Shown here one piece after another: positions 16,328 to 23,839 of a DNA stretch of 64,000 bases; position 1 is the stretch's first letter; each line of letters starts with the position of its first letter. A program made the position numbers and the translations under genes. The DNA comes from Leptolinea sp. UBA5366 (GTDB lineage Bacteria > Chloroflexota > Anaerolineae > Anaerolineales > Anaerolineaceae), in assembly GCA_002407845.1 (NCBI GenBank), contig DHPK01000026.1, positions 8,232-72,231 on the forward strand. Reading direction: 5' to 3'. A model generated the notes under the pieces. That model made no database searches. It was not told the DNA's origin and saw only the letters and a program-made list of their open reading frames with translations.

Positions 16328-16957
16328 TTAGGATTTTCGGGCATCTCTGATCATTACGAGACCGCCGCGGGCGCCTGGAACAGCACCCCTGACACCGATC
16401 AGATTACGTTCCGCATCGATGAAAGCGACCTTCAAGTTTTGCACCGTTACACGATCATTGCCCATATGACCAGGACCACGGGAACCTTTGAAAACACGAC
16501 CTGGGGTCGTTCCCGAACCACGGGAACCTGGCGCACGCTGCCGGTCAGATTGACCATGGGTTTTGGGTCCGCCACGGAAATTGTAGCGTTTCACACCACC
16601 CTGGAAGCCGCGTCCCTTGCTGGTTCCAACGATGTCCACCAGTTCGCCTAAAGCGAACAAATCCACAGTAACTTTGTCTCCTTCTGAGACCTGTGGATCT
16701 TTAACACGAAATTCGCGCAAAAAGCGCAGCGGAGGCAAGTTATTCCGCTTCAAGTGACCCTTTTCGCCGCTGGTGATCCGCTTTGGTTTAACCTCTTCGA
16801 ACCCTACCTGAACGGCTGTGTACCCATCAGTTTCCTGATTACGCAACTGGGTAACAAAGCAAGGCCCAGCTTCGATGACGGTTATCGGAATTGCGATACC
16901 ATTCTCATCGAAAATCTGGGTCATGCCGATTTTCTTGCCGAGTAGCCCTTTAAACAT
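16328..16957 (-). CDS. rplC: Ribosomal protein L3 (uL3), first gene of the cluster
   Basis: Begins MFKGLLGKKIGMTQIFDENG; the conserved GTSKGRGFQGGVKRYNF and GPGHMGNDRVTVQN blocks follow; 209 residues. In most bacteria rpsJ precedes rplC; here the next 200 bases upstream are an untranslated leader with hairpins and a promoter, so rplC opens the transcript. AAAAGGGGAGAAAACAG precedes the ATG. Confidence 0.98.
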   Translation of the reverse strand: MFKGLLGKKIGMTQIFDENGIAIPITVIEAGPCFVTQLRNQETDGYTAVQVGFEEVKPKRITSGEKGHLKRNNLPPLRFLREFRVKDPQVSEGDKVTVDLFALGELVDIVGTSKGRGFQGGVKRYNFRGGPKTHGQSDRQRAPGSRGSGTTPGRVFKGSRGPGHMGNDRVTVQNLKVAFIDAERNLIGVRGAVPGARGGLVMIRDARKS

Positions 16958-16993
16958 TCTCTGTTTTCTCCCCTTTTAAGGTTATATTTTTTT

Positions 16994-17048
16994 AGGTCCA
17001 AGGACCTCTCACAAGATTGTCAGCATGGGCTGCGCTGCATCATCTTGT
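16994..17048 (-). promoter_or_regulatory. Structured 5' leader of the rplC operon
   Basis: Two hairpins stand between the promoter and rplC. One pairs ACAAGAT (17042-17048, minus sense) with ATCTTGT (17011-17017) and has an inner CAGC/GCTG stem. The other is the near-palindrome AGGTCCTTGGACCT (16994-17007), just before the purine-rich ribosome-binding region. The arrangement resembles an r-protein autoregulatory leader, but the ligand is unknown. Confidence 0.55.
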
Positions 17049-17163
17049 TCGCAGTCAGTCAATCTGCTTGTGCTGCACCAGTGGAATTTTTGTCGTGCGC
17101 ATTCGGACAGATTCTTGGCTTGCGATGATTGCCGCTCCGGCATCTATCAGAGCAAACTGGAGC

Positions 17164-17192
17164 ATTATAACATAAATATTTTAATTTATAGA
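17164..17192 (-). promoter_or_regulatory. Promoter of the ribosomal cluster (extended -10)
   Basis: TATAAT at 17164-17169 (minus strand) is preceded by TGT, an extended -10. The region 17 bases upstream is AT-rich with no good TTGACA (TCTATA at 17187-17192). It lies about 200 bases ahead of rplC, past the structured leader. Confidence 0.6.
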
Positions 17193-17606
17193 AAAATGGG
17201 TAAATTTCTTGTGATGTTGATTGAGTGTTTCTTAGTGACTTTTTTTATCAACCAGCAACGGCTAAATTCTACCATCGATTTCTCATAAGTTTCCGATCCT
17301 TATGACGCAAACTATTTAGCTTTTTCCAGCTGCCGCGCCTGTTCCAAGCTGGAAGCATCGCCCTGTGAATACAAGAAATCAGAAACTTTTCAAACACTTT
17401 GCCGTTTCTTTTTTTATCGCTCTTAATATCGCTCTTAATATAGAAACAGCTTCAAAGCAAAGGCTGCAAATAGCTCTGGTTCATGCGTCAAGGAAGCTCC
17501 TTCTCCGAGCATCTCATTTTATTCACGGAACAGCCCAGCGATCTGGTAAATCGAATCGCTGGGCTGAAAGCTATTAACTGAGCTGATTGACTAATTTATA
17601 TGCAAT
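17193..17606. other. Intergenic stretch with a 12-bp tandem repeat and a 12-bp stem
   Basis: No gene is supported here. ATCGCTCTTAAT is repeated exactly in tandem at 17416-17427 and 17428-17439. CAGCCCAGCGAT (17531-17542) pairs perfectly with ATCGCTGGGCTG (17555-17566) across a 12-base loop and may end the minus-strand gene at 17607, though its T run is poor. Confidence 0.6.
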
Positions 17607-18446
17607 TTATTCCGCAATGCCATACAAATCAACATAATATTGCAGTTTTTCAACAGCATCGTCCCATTCGAGCGCAATCTCCGCCGACAAACCGCCGACG
17701 AAAACCGTTTCTTCAGCCGAGCGATGCGCCTCATCTAAAGTCAGGTCATTCTTCAGGTACTCCATTGAATAAGCAATTCTGTTCCCTGTGACCGCATCAT
17801 AGGTGAAAAGGCTGACCATGCCAACGGCTCGACCCGGCGGAAGACCGTGCTGATTCAGCAACGGTTCGCCATGATGGGAATGTTCAACGCGAACATTCAC
17901 AACGGACTGCCCGTCATCCTCCGTCGTTTCAGTCATCAAGATTGAATCGATGAATGGCAAACGCAATCGAATCTCTGAAAGATCGGCTGCGATCTGAGGA
18001 AATTGATTCAAGCCGGTTTCTGAGGCCATCGTTGGCATCATATATTCCAAAGCCTCGCCGCCACTCTTTTCCAATCCTTCCAATTCAGCCCGCATGCCCT
18101 CTCGCACAATCCAGCGCTGAACAATTTCATTTTGATCTGTCGTAATCAGCAGCAGATCATTGACCAGTTTTCCGTCCCGCATCTCAAACCAATGATCCTG
18201 ATTCGAAAAATGATGCCCAGCCGGTCCGCCGGGCAGCGACTGTTTGGTCTCATGGTACCAGCCGTCCTGCTGCATCCAATATTGATTGACCATCAGCAAG
18301 TTTTCCATCTTTACCAGGATCACACTTCTGTCGGTTGTCAGTTTGACATTCAATTGCGGTCCGGTTTGTGCCTCTGTTTCAAAAAAGAAACAGCTGACAG
18401 CGAGTACAGCCGTCACAATACTGATTAATATCTTCTTTTTTCTCAT
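17607..18446 (-). CDS. Secreted protein of unknown function
   Basis: The 279-residue product begins with a clear signal peptide (MRKKKILISIVTAVLAVSCF, then FETEAQTG). The mature part is rich in acidic and aromatic residues, including LVNDLLLITTDQNEIVQRWIV and a HSHHGEPL stretch, but has no motif I recognise. AAAGGAAATCGAT precedes the ATG. It shares its promoter region with the divergent WD40-type gene at 18564, and both mature proteins start near an AQT motif, so a joint function outside the membrane is likely. Confidence 0.75.
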   Translation of the reverse strand: MRKKKILISIVTAVLAVSCFFFETEAQTGPQLNVKLTTDRSVILVKMENLLMVNQYWMQQDGWYHETKQSLPGGPAGHHFSNQDHWFEMRDGKLVNDLLLITTDQNEIVQRWIVREGMRAELEGLEKSGGEALEYMMPTMASETGLNQFPQIAADLSEIRLRLPFIDSILMTETTEDDGQSVVNVRVEHSHHGEPLLNQHGLPPGRAVGMVSLFTYDAVTGNRIAYSMEYLKNDLTLDEAHRSAEETVFVGGLSAEIALEWDDAVEKLQYYVDLYGIAE

Positions 18447-18504
18447 ATCGATTTCCTTTCAATGCCTTCTTCCAGATGAACAAAGAAGAAGGTTGGTTTT
18501 GTAC

Positions 18505-18538
18505 TTGACAGAATACCACTATATTAGTACACTGTCAA
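18505..18538. promoter_or_regulatory. Exactly overlapping divergent promoter pair
   Basis: Plus strand: TTGACA (18505-18510), 17 bases, TACACT (18528-18533), driving the WD40-type gene. Minus strand: TTGACA (18533-18538), 17 bases, TATTCT (18510-18515), driving the secreted protein at 17607. Each -35 box touches the other's -10. TTGACAG/CTGTCAA form an inverted repeat at the ends, and an imperfect dyad TGTACTA-ATA-TAGTGGTA lies at the centre. Confidence 0.85.
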
Positions 18539-18563
18539 CATAGGATTAAGAAGGAGGTCCATC

Positions 18564-20750
18564 ATGAAAATAAATCGAAAGCTTTTAACGATCGCAGCAC
18601 TCGCCGGGATGATTGCAGGGATGTTCCATTCAGTGCAGGCTCAAACCCCAGCGACAGTCGAACGCATGCTGATTGCTTCGGATGATTCCCATTCGATTAA
18701 CGATCAGTTGGAAGTCCTCAGCCGGGAAAACATCTCACGCCTTGAATTGATCGGTCATTTCGGCGAAGGCGGGTTCAGCGAAGAACTGAGCCTTTCACCG
18801 GATGGGAAATGGCTGGCGGTTGCTGCCGACGGCGAGGCAGTCTTGTATGACGCCGAAAAAGGGGAACGGCTGGTTTTTTTTAACACTCCGACAGCCGTCC
18901 GTGCCATTGCAATTTCGCCGGACAGCCGAAGTCTGGCGCTAATCTACTGGGTCACTGACGGAGAAAGATTTGACGGTTCCTTTAATATGGATATGAAAGA
19001 CTTGTTGATTCCAAAAGCCGAACTGCGGGTTCTTTCGTTGCCGGACGGAGAAATTCAATATCAGATCCCCTTGACCGGGCGGGGCTGCGGCGATCAGATG
19101 GTTTGGAACCTGCAATACACTGCGGATGGGACCCGGCTCATTTTCCATGATCCTGGCAAAGCCGCAGTCAGCCCGCGCCTCAATGCGCTGTGCATGCTGG
19201 ACAGCGCTGACGGCTCGCTGGTCAACAAAATAGATATCAAACCACCCTGGACGCTAAGAGATTATGCACTCTCCGCCGACAGCAGCACAGCTTGGATCAT
19301 GCTGAATGATCCAACGGCAGCGCGCGCGGCGAAAGAGGGAGAGACCCTCCCTGTCCAATACAAAATCCAAACTGTCAATTTAGCGGAGGGAACGCTCAGC
19401 GACTGGATCGCCTGGGAGACTACCGAATGGGCAGGGAACGATTTTCTGCGTCTGTCTCCGGATGAAAAATGGTTGGCAGCCGGCTTTGGTCCTGTTCATC
19501 TATTCTCTACGGAGGACGGTAAGGAGGCGGCAGTTTTTTATGCCGATCCGATCTCCGCAGCCGCATTCTCATCGGATGGGAATTTTCTTTACCTAGGGGA
19601 TGTCAACAGCAGATTTGTGGAAGTCAGCCTCCCGGGCATGGACTCTTCCCGCCAGATAAAGCTGGAAACGGCAGCCGAAACTGTCGAGAATCCGTTCCAG
19701 CTGCTGGACCTGGCAATATCCGCTGACAGTTCAATCCTTTATGGATTACAAAACAGTTTCTTCGTCGATAAACCAACATTTGTCCGCGCGATCCGGCTTG
19801 CGGATTTCGCAGAACTGTTCACCCTTTCCGGCAGAAACGCGACAGATCGAAAACCGCAACTCTCTGCCGATGGCGATCAAATAACGTTGGGCGGATATGA
19901 AAATGGTGATATTCATCTTTATTCTGTTCGCGATGGAAATTTGATCACAACGTTAAAAGGTCATCAAGTAACTGTGAACGCTCAGGCAGTTTCTAAGGAC
20001 AGCAACCGTCTGGCAAGCGGTGCCCAAGACGGTTCGATCCGAATTTGGAATTTATCATCTGGAGAATCCTTGCTCGAAATCGCAGGGCACGCAAAAGAAG
20101 TCTGGGCGCTGGCTTTCCTGAACGATGATGAGCAATTGGCATCGATCGGCAGGGATGGCACCCTGCGCATTTGGGATCCGCTGACCGGTGCACAGTTGGC
20201 AGCTTATGAAACCGGCACAGTCGCCTGGCAAGTGAACGACCTGATTCCGTCAACAAGCGGCGAATTCGTCTACGTCTCCTCCGGCTGCCCTTATCCCCAG
20301 ACCTGCATGGCAGGCGGAATGGGAGATCTCCGAAAGATTGATATTCGAACCGGTCAGATCACCCGTCTGCTTCCCTTTTCGGTCAATGAAATCAGGTTTT
20401 CTGCCGACCAGAGCCGTTTTTGTCTGGAAGGGTATCGCCCGCAGCTCGACACACTGGTGCATTGCGGCACGGTTGAAGCCAATGGCGATTTACAAATTTC
20501 ACATGGAATCTATTCCCCTGATGAGCACAGTCTATTCAATGCCGCACTCAGTCAGAGCGGAGACGTTCTCATCAGCGGCAGCGGTTTCGGACTGTACATG
20601 ATTGACGCAGCCAACGGTGCCGTACTGGATACGTTGCTAAATGAATTCCATCGCCCGAACCATGGCTCTATGCAAATTGTTTCGGATGGAAAAATATTAG
20701 TCTTATCAAATGGCGGAATCAGTTCGCTCTTCGGAGTGCCTACCCGCTGA
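18564..20750 (+). CDS. Secreted WD40-repeat beta-propeller protein
   Basis: The 728-residue protein starts with a signal peptide (about residues 1-26, ending SVQA-Q). The rest is a series of beta-propeller blades: SLSPDGKWLAVAADGEAVLYD, AISPDSRSLALIY, LSPDEKWLAAGF, AFSSDGNFLYLGD, and near residue 470-550 two canonical WD40 units (SGAQDGSIRIWNLSSGE and ASIGRDGTLRIWDPLTGAQL). Such propellers usually bind proteins or serve as scaffolds. AAGGAGGTCCATC before the ATG is a strong ribosome-binding site. Partner and role are unknown; divergence with another secreted protein suggests a pair. Confidence 0.9.
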   Translation: MKINRKLLTIAALAGMIAGMFHSVQAQTPATVERMLIASDDSHSINDQLEVLSRENISRLELIGHFGEGGFSEELSLSPDGKWLAVAADGEAVLYDAEKGERLVFFNTPTAVRAIAISPDSRSLALIYWVTDGERFDGSFNMDMKDLLIPKAELRVLSLPDGEIQYQIPLTGRGCGDQMVWNLQYTADGTRLIFHDPGKAAVSPRLNALCMLDSADGSLVNKIDIKPPWTLRDYALSADSSTAWIMLNDPTAARAAKEGETLPVQYKIQTVNLAEGTLSDWIAWETTEWAGNDFLRLSPDEKWLAAGFGPVHLFSTEDGKEAAVFYADPISAAAFSSDGNFLYLGDVNSRFVEVSLPGMDSSRQIKLETAAETVENPFQLLDLAISADSSILYGLQNSFFVDKPTFVRAIRLADFAELFTLSGRNATDRKPQLSADGDQITLGGYENGDIHLYSVRDGNLITTLKGHQVTVNAQAVSKDSNRLASGAQDGSIRIWNLSSGESLLEIAGHAKEVWALAFLNDDEQLASIGRDGTLRIWDPLTGAQLAAYETGTVAWQVNDLIPSTSGEFVYVSSGCPYPQTCMAGGMGDLRKIDIRTGQITRLLPFSVNEIRFSADQSRFCLEGYRPQLDTLVHCGTVEANGDLQISHGIYSPDEHSLFNAALSQSGDVLISGSGFGLYMIDAANGAVLDTLLNEFHRPNHGSMQIVSDGKILVLSNGGISSLFGVPTR

Positions 20751-20764
20751 CAGTTTCGGATTTT

Positions 20765-20814
20765 CAAGAATCGGAACAGAAGAACGAGTAAAATAAATCA
20801 TGCTCCGATTCTTG
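20765..20814. repeat. Long inverted repeat upstream of the GntR gene
   Basis: CAAGAATCGGA (20765-20775) and TCCGATTCTTG (20804-20814) are perfect inverted 11-mers, 28 bases apart, ending 20 bases before the regulator start. It could be a terminator-like stem for the WD40-type gene, or an operator or looping site for the regulator. Confidence 0.7.
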
Positions 20815-20834
20815 GACACAGCAGGATAAACTGA

Positions 20835-21263
20835 ATGATTGATCATATCTTCGACGAAAAACAACCCATCTATCTGCAGATCGTGCAGCGGATTCACTCA
20901 AAAATTCTGCGCGGCGATTATCAACCGGGGGAAAAACTGCCCTCGGTTATTGAAGCTGCAATGGTTTACAAAGTGAATCACAACACGATTGCCCGCGCCT
21001 ACACGGAACTGATCCGCTCCGGCGTTGCAGAGGTCCGGCGCGGGGAAGGAACGTTTGTCACGCAGGATGAGAAAATGCTTCAAAAGTTGAAAGTTTCGCT
21101 GCGTGATTCGGTCATTCGATCCTTCCTGAATGAAATGAAGGCGATGGGAAACTCGTTTGAAGAAGTGCTGGATTTGCTGCAGCAGGCCGCTGTATCCTCC
21201 AGCCCGCCGGTTTTTGAAGAGGAGAACAACAAAGATGAAAGTGAGCTTCACGGAAGAACTTAA
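20835..21263 (+). CDS. GntR-family regulator, YtrA type
   Basis: The 142-residue protein has a GntR winged helix at about residues 10-75 (QPIYLQIVQRIHSKILRGDY, then GEKLPSVIEAAMVYKVNHNT and RRGEGTFV) and only a short helical tail, the YtrA subfamily layout. Such regulators usually repress their own ABC-transporter operon. The gene overlaps the following permease by 29 bases. AGGATAAACTG lies before the ATG. Confidence 0.93.
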   Translation: MIDHIFDEKQPIYLQIVQRIHSKILRGDYQPGEKLPSVIEAAMVYKVNHNTIARAYTELIRSGVAEVRRGEGTFVTQDEKMLQKLKVSLRDSVIRSFLNEMKAMGNSFEEVLDLLQQAAVSSSPPVFEEENNKDESELHGRT

Positions 21264-22035
21264 GGAATCGATTCGATCCAAACGGTTCCTGGCTGCAGTG
21301 TTGATCGGGGGGCTTTTCCTCGCTTTTGGAACTTTCCGCATGCTGAGCGAACGCAGCTGGATTCCAGAGGGATTTGTATTTGCCGACCTATGGTTTTTCG
21401 CTTATACCAGCAGCTATTTCGCCTACGCATTGCCGCTCATCGCCATTATCCCGAGCGCTGATACGCTGTTGTTAGAGCGTGAAGAAGGTTTTTTCAGATT
21501 GCGTGTGTTTCGGTCGGAGTTCAGGCGGACACTGACCGCGAAATTGCTGGCAAATGCCATCGCAGGGGCACTGGCAATCGGATTACCCTTACTGTTGCTT
21601 TATCTGGCAGCCAATTTGATCGCCCCGCGCCAGACCATCCCGCTGACCGAATGGGAAGCAACCATATCCGGCCGGCCATACGGAATACTTTATGAACCAT
21701 TTCTGCGCCGTCCGGATGGGATAATTCTTTTATTAACCGGAGCTGCCAGCCTGATGGGCGCACTCTATGCGACCTTTGGCATGGCGCTCTCTTTCGCAAT
21801 TCCCAACCGTTATTTAGTCTGGGCGCTTCCCGTTTCTTTTTTCCTGCTTTTCGAATTTATTTCTGTAAAAACAAATCTTTTAGGAATAAACTGGTCGCCA
21901 ATTTCAGCTTTGTATGCAAGTACCTGGAATTATTCCACGGATGTGACCGCCTTTTTCCGCCATCCGCTGCTCGTCGCCTGTCTGATCTCCGCGTTAATTT
22001 TCTTGTTTGGCAGACGCCAGCGGCTGATAAATTGA
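21235..22035 (+). CDS. ABC exporter permease, first of two
   Basis: A 266-residue polytopic protein starting at the ATG at 21235 (GAGGAGAACAACAAAG upstream); the longer frame to 21157 lies inside the regulator gene. About six hydrophobic spans are visible (e.g. LAAVLIGGLFLAFGTF, AYALPLIAIIPSADTLLL, LPVSFFLLFEFISV). The SADTLLLEREEGFFRLRVFR stretch resembles ABC-2 permeases, where a cytoplasmic loop follows span 2. It likely pairs with the next permease and the ATPase. Confidence 0.82.
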   Translation: MKVSFTEELKESIRSKRFLAAVLIGGLFLAFGTFRMLSERSWIPEGFVFADLWFFAYTSSYFAYALPLIAIIPSADTLLLEREEGFFRLRVFRSEFRRTLTAKLLANAIAGALAIGLPLLLLYLAANLIAPRQTIPLTEWEATISGRPYGILYEPFLRRPDGIILLLTGAASLMGALYATFGMALSFAIPNRYLVWALPVSFFLLFEFISVKTNLLGINWSPISALYASTWNYSTDVTAFFRHPLLVACLISALIFLFGRRQRLIN

Positions 22036-22045
22036 GAGGGAAAAG

Positions 22046-22936
22046 ATGAAATTCTTAAACATGTTCAAATATCAAGTCCGGCAGCTGCTTTTCCGTCCAC
22101 GCTGGCTGTTAATGCTGCCCGTGTTTGGCTTTATCGCATACCTGCTGACGAATGCATTGACGGTTGAAAATTACCCTTTCATTGTGAGCACCGCCCCCGC
22201 CTTTGGTGTTGCTGCGCCCGATGCGCCTTATTTCAATGCCTGGGACGCCTTGTTTATCGCATTCGGAAACGCGGAATACATGACCTTTGCAATCGTCAAT
22301 TTATTCCTGCTGCTGGTCATTGACTCCCTGCCCGAAAGTGATTTCGGCCAGCTGGCGATGATCCGGCTGGGGTCAAGAAAGCAATGGTGGCTGGCAAAAA
22401 CACTCTCGCTGCTCGCTGCTGCCATCTTTTACGTGTTCTCCGCCATGCTGATCGTGCTGCTCTTCGGCAGCATTCGGCTGGGATTCGACTGGAACTGGAG
22501 TCTGTACGCCGATTATGGCGCGAACATTTTGGTGCCGAACCTGAATCAGATGACCTGGCATCCTCCCATCGCGCTGGCGTTGGTCGCATTCGGATTGTGC
22601 ACCCTCGGATTCTGGGGGTTAGGCATGCTGATGCAAGTCGTGACGCTGATCAGCCGTAAAGGACTGCTGGGATATCTGATTGCAATGCTGTTCATGATCG
22701 GCGGACTTGGCGCCAGCAGCGCTTTGATCAACGTGCCGACCTGGCAGCGGTTAATCCCGCCCATCCGCAACTTAATTTTGACGCACTGGCCGTTCCCTTT
22801 CCGTCAGGTTCCTATCTGGTGGTCCTTTCTTTACTGGATAATCTGGCTGACCATTCTGTTTCTTTCGGGATTACGGCTCAGTCAAAAGACCGACTTGCTT
22901 TCGAGTCATCAACTTAAAGAGGAAACCCTGCTATGA
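22046..22936 (+). CDS. ABC exporter permease, second of two
   Basis: The 296-residue protein has about six membrane spans (WLLMLPVFGFIAYLLTNAL, TFAIVNLFLLLVIDSL, LLAAAIFYVFSAMLIVLLFG and others). MIRLGSRKQWWLAKTLSLL after span 2 matches the ABC-2 type coupling region. GAGGGAAAAG precedes the ATG and its stop overlaps the ATPase start by 4 bases. Substrate unknown; YtrA-linked systems are often tied to cell envelope stress. Confidence 0.82.
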   Translation: MKFLNMFKYQVRQLLFRPRWLLMLPVFGFIAYLLTNALTVENYPFIVSTAPAFGVAAPDAPYFNAWDALFIAFGNAEYMTFAIVNLFLLLVIDSLPESDFGQLAMIRLGSRKQWWLAKTLSLLAAAIFYVFSAMLIVLLFGSIRLGFDWNWSLYADYGANILVPNLNQMTWHPPIALALVAFGLCTLGFWGLGMLMQVVTLISRKGLLGYLIAMLFMIGGLGASSALINVPTWQRLIPPIRNLILTHWPFPFRQVPIWWSFLYWIIWLTILFLSGLRLSQKTDLLSSHQLKEETLL

Positions 22937-23622
22937 ACAACCAGTCACAGGAAACCGTGCTGCAAGTCAGCAATTTATCAAAAGCTTTTGGAAAGAAGAC
23001 TGTATTGAACGGAGTCCATCTTGACCTTCCTCGAGGAAAAATCTATGGCATCACCGGCAAAAACGGCTCTGGGAAATCCGTGCTGCTGCGGACGCTCAGC
23101 GGGCTGGTTCAGCCTGACAAAGGCGAGATCAAATGGTTTGGGCAGAAACTCGGTGAAGCATTCGAATTTCCGCCGCAGACTGGAATCCTGATCGACAGCC
23201 CGGGATTCCTGCGCGGGAAGTCTGCCTTGAATAATCTCGAAATTCTGGCAAAGATCAGCCAAAAAGCTGACTCGGCACGCATCCGCGAAGTCCTGACAAT
23301 CTGCAGGCTTGATCCAGCTGACAGCCGGCCGGTGCGCACATTTTCAAGCGGCATGCTGCAGCGGCTCTATCTGGCGCAGGCGCTGCTGGAAGACCCGGAA
23401 ATCCTGCTCTTGGACGAGCCGACCAATACTCTTGACGTTGACGGTCAGCGTGAAATTTATGCATATCTGGTTGAATTGAACGCTCAGGGAAAGACGATCC
23501 TGCTCACCAGCAACTACCCTGATGAACTGAAAATCTTGTGTGATCAGGTTTTCAGGCTGACAGAAGGGAAGCTGATTCCCTATCAATTTTCTGAAACAGG
23601 TGTTTATCAAGCCGAAGAATAA
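22933..23622 (+). CDS. ABC transporter ATP-binding protein
   Basis: The 229-residue ATPase has Walker A GKNGSGKSV, the Q loop, the signature FSSGMLQRL, Walker B ILLLDEPTNTLD and an H-loop-type region LLTSNYPDE where the usual histidine is replaced by asparagine/tyrosine. It powers the exporter with the two upstream permeases. The ATGA overlap with the second permease shows coupled translation. A terminator follows. Confidence 0.93.
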   Translation: MNNQSQETVLQVSNLSKAFGKKTVLNGVHLDLPRGKIYGITGKNGSGKSVLLRTLSGLVQPDKGEIKWFGQKLGEAFEFPPQTGILIDSPGFLRGKSALNNLEILAKISQKADSARIREVLTICRLDPADSRPVRTFSSGMLQRLYLAQALLEDPEILLLDEPTNTLDVDGQREIYAYLVELNAQGKTILLTSNYPDELKILCDQVFRLTEGKLIPYQFSETGVYQAEE

Positions 23623-23640
23623 ATCAAATCCCAGCCCAAA

Positions 23641-23678
23641 ACCGACGGTAAAGATTGAGACTTTACCGTCGGTTTGTT
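23641..23678 (+). terminator. Intrinsic terminator of the GntR-ABC operon
   Basis: ACCGACGGTAAAG and CTTTACCGTCGGT form a perfect 13-bp stem with a 7-base loop, followed by TTGTTTT. Confidence 0.93.
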
Positions 23679-23839
23679 TTAATATTACAAGAAATTTATC
23701 TATTCTTAAGGTAATCAATCATTAATCCTTATACAATTTGGACGGAAAAATCGTGTATCATTGTTTTCGGACTGTTCCCTGAACATCTGGGAAACCGGAC
23801 GAACGGTCTGGAAATAAACAAAATAGGAAAATATTAAAA

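Noticed and set aside
17316..17380. Short minus-strand stretch reading DFLYSQGDASSLEQARQLEK
   Set aside because: It looks coding but is only about 24 codons between two stops with no start; too short to call.
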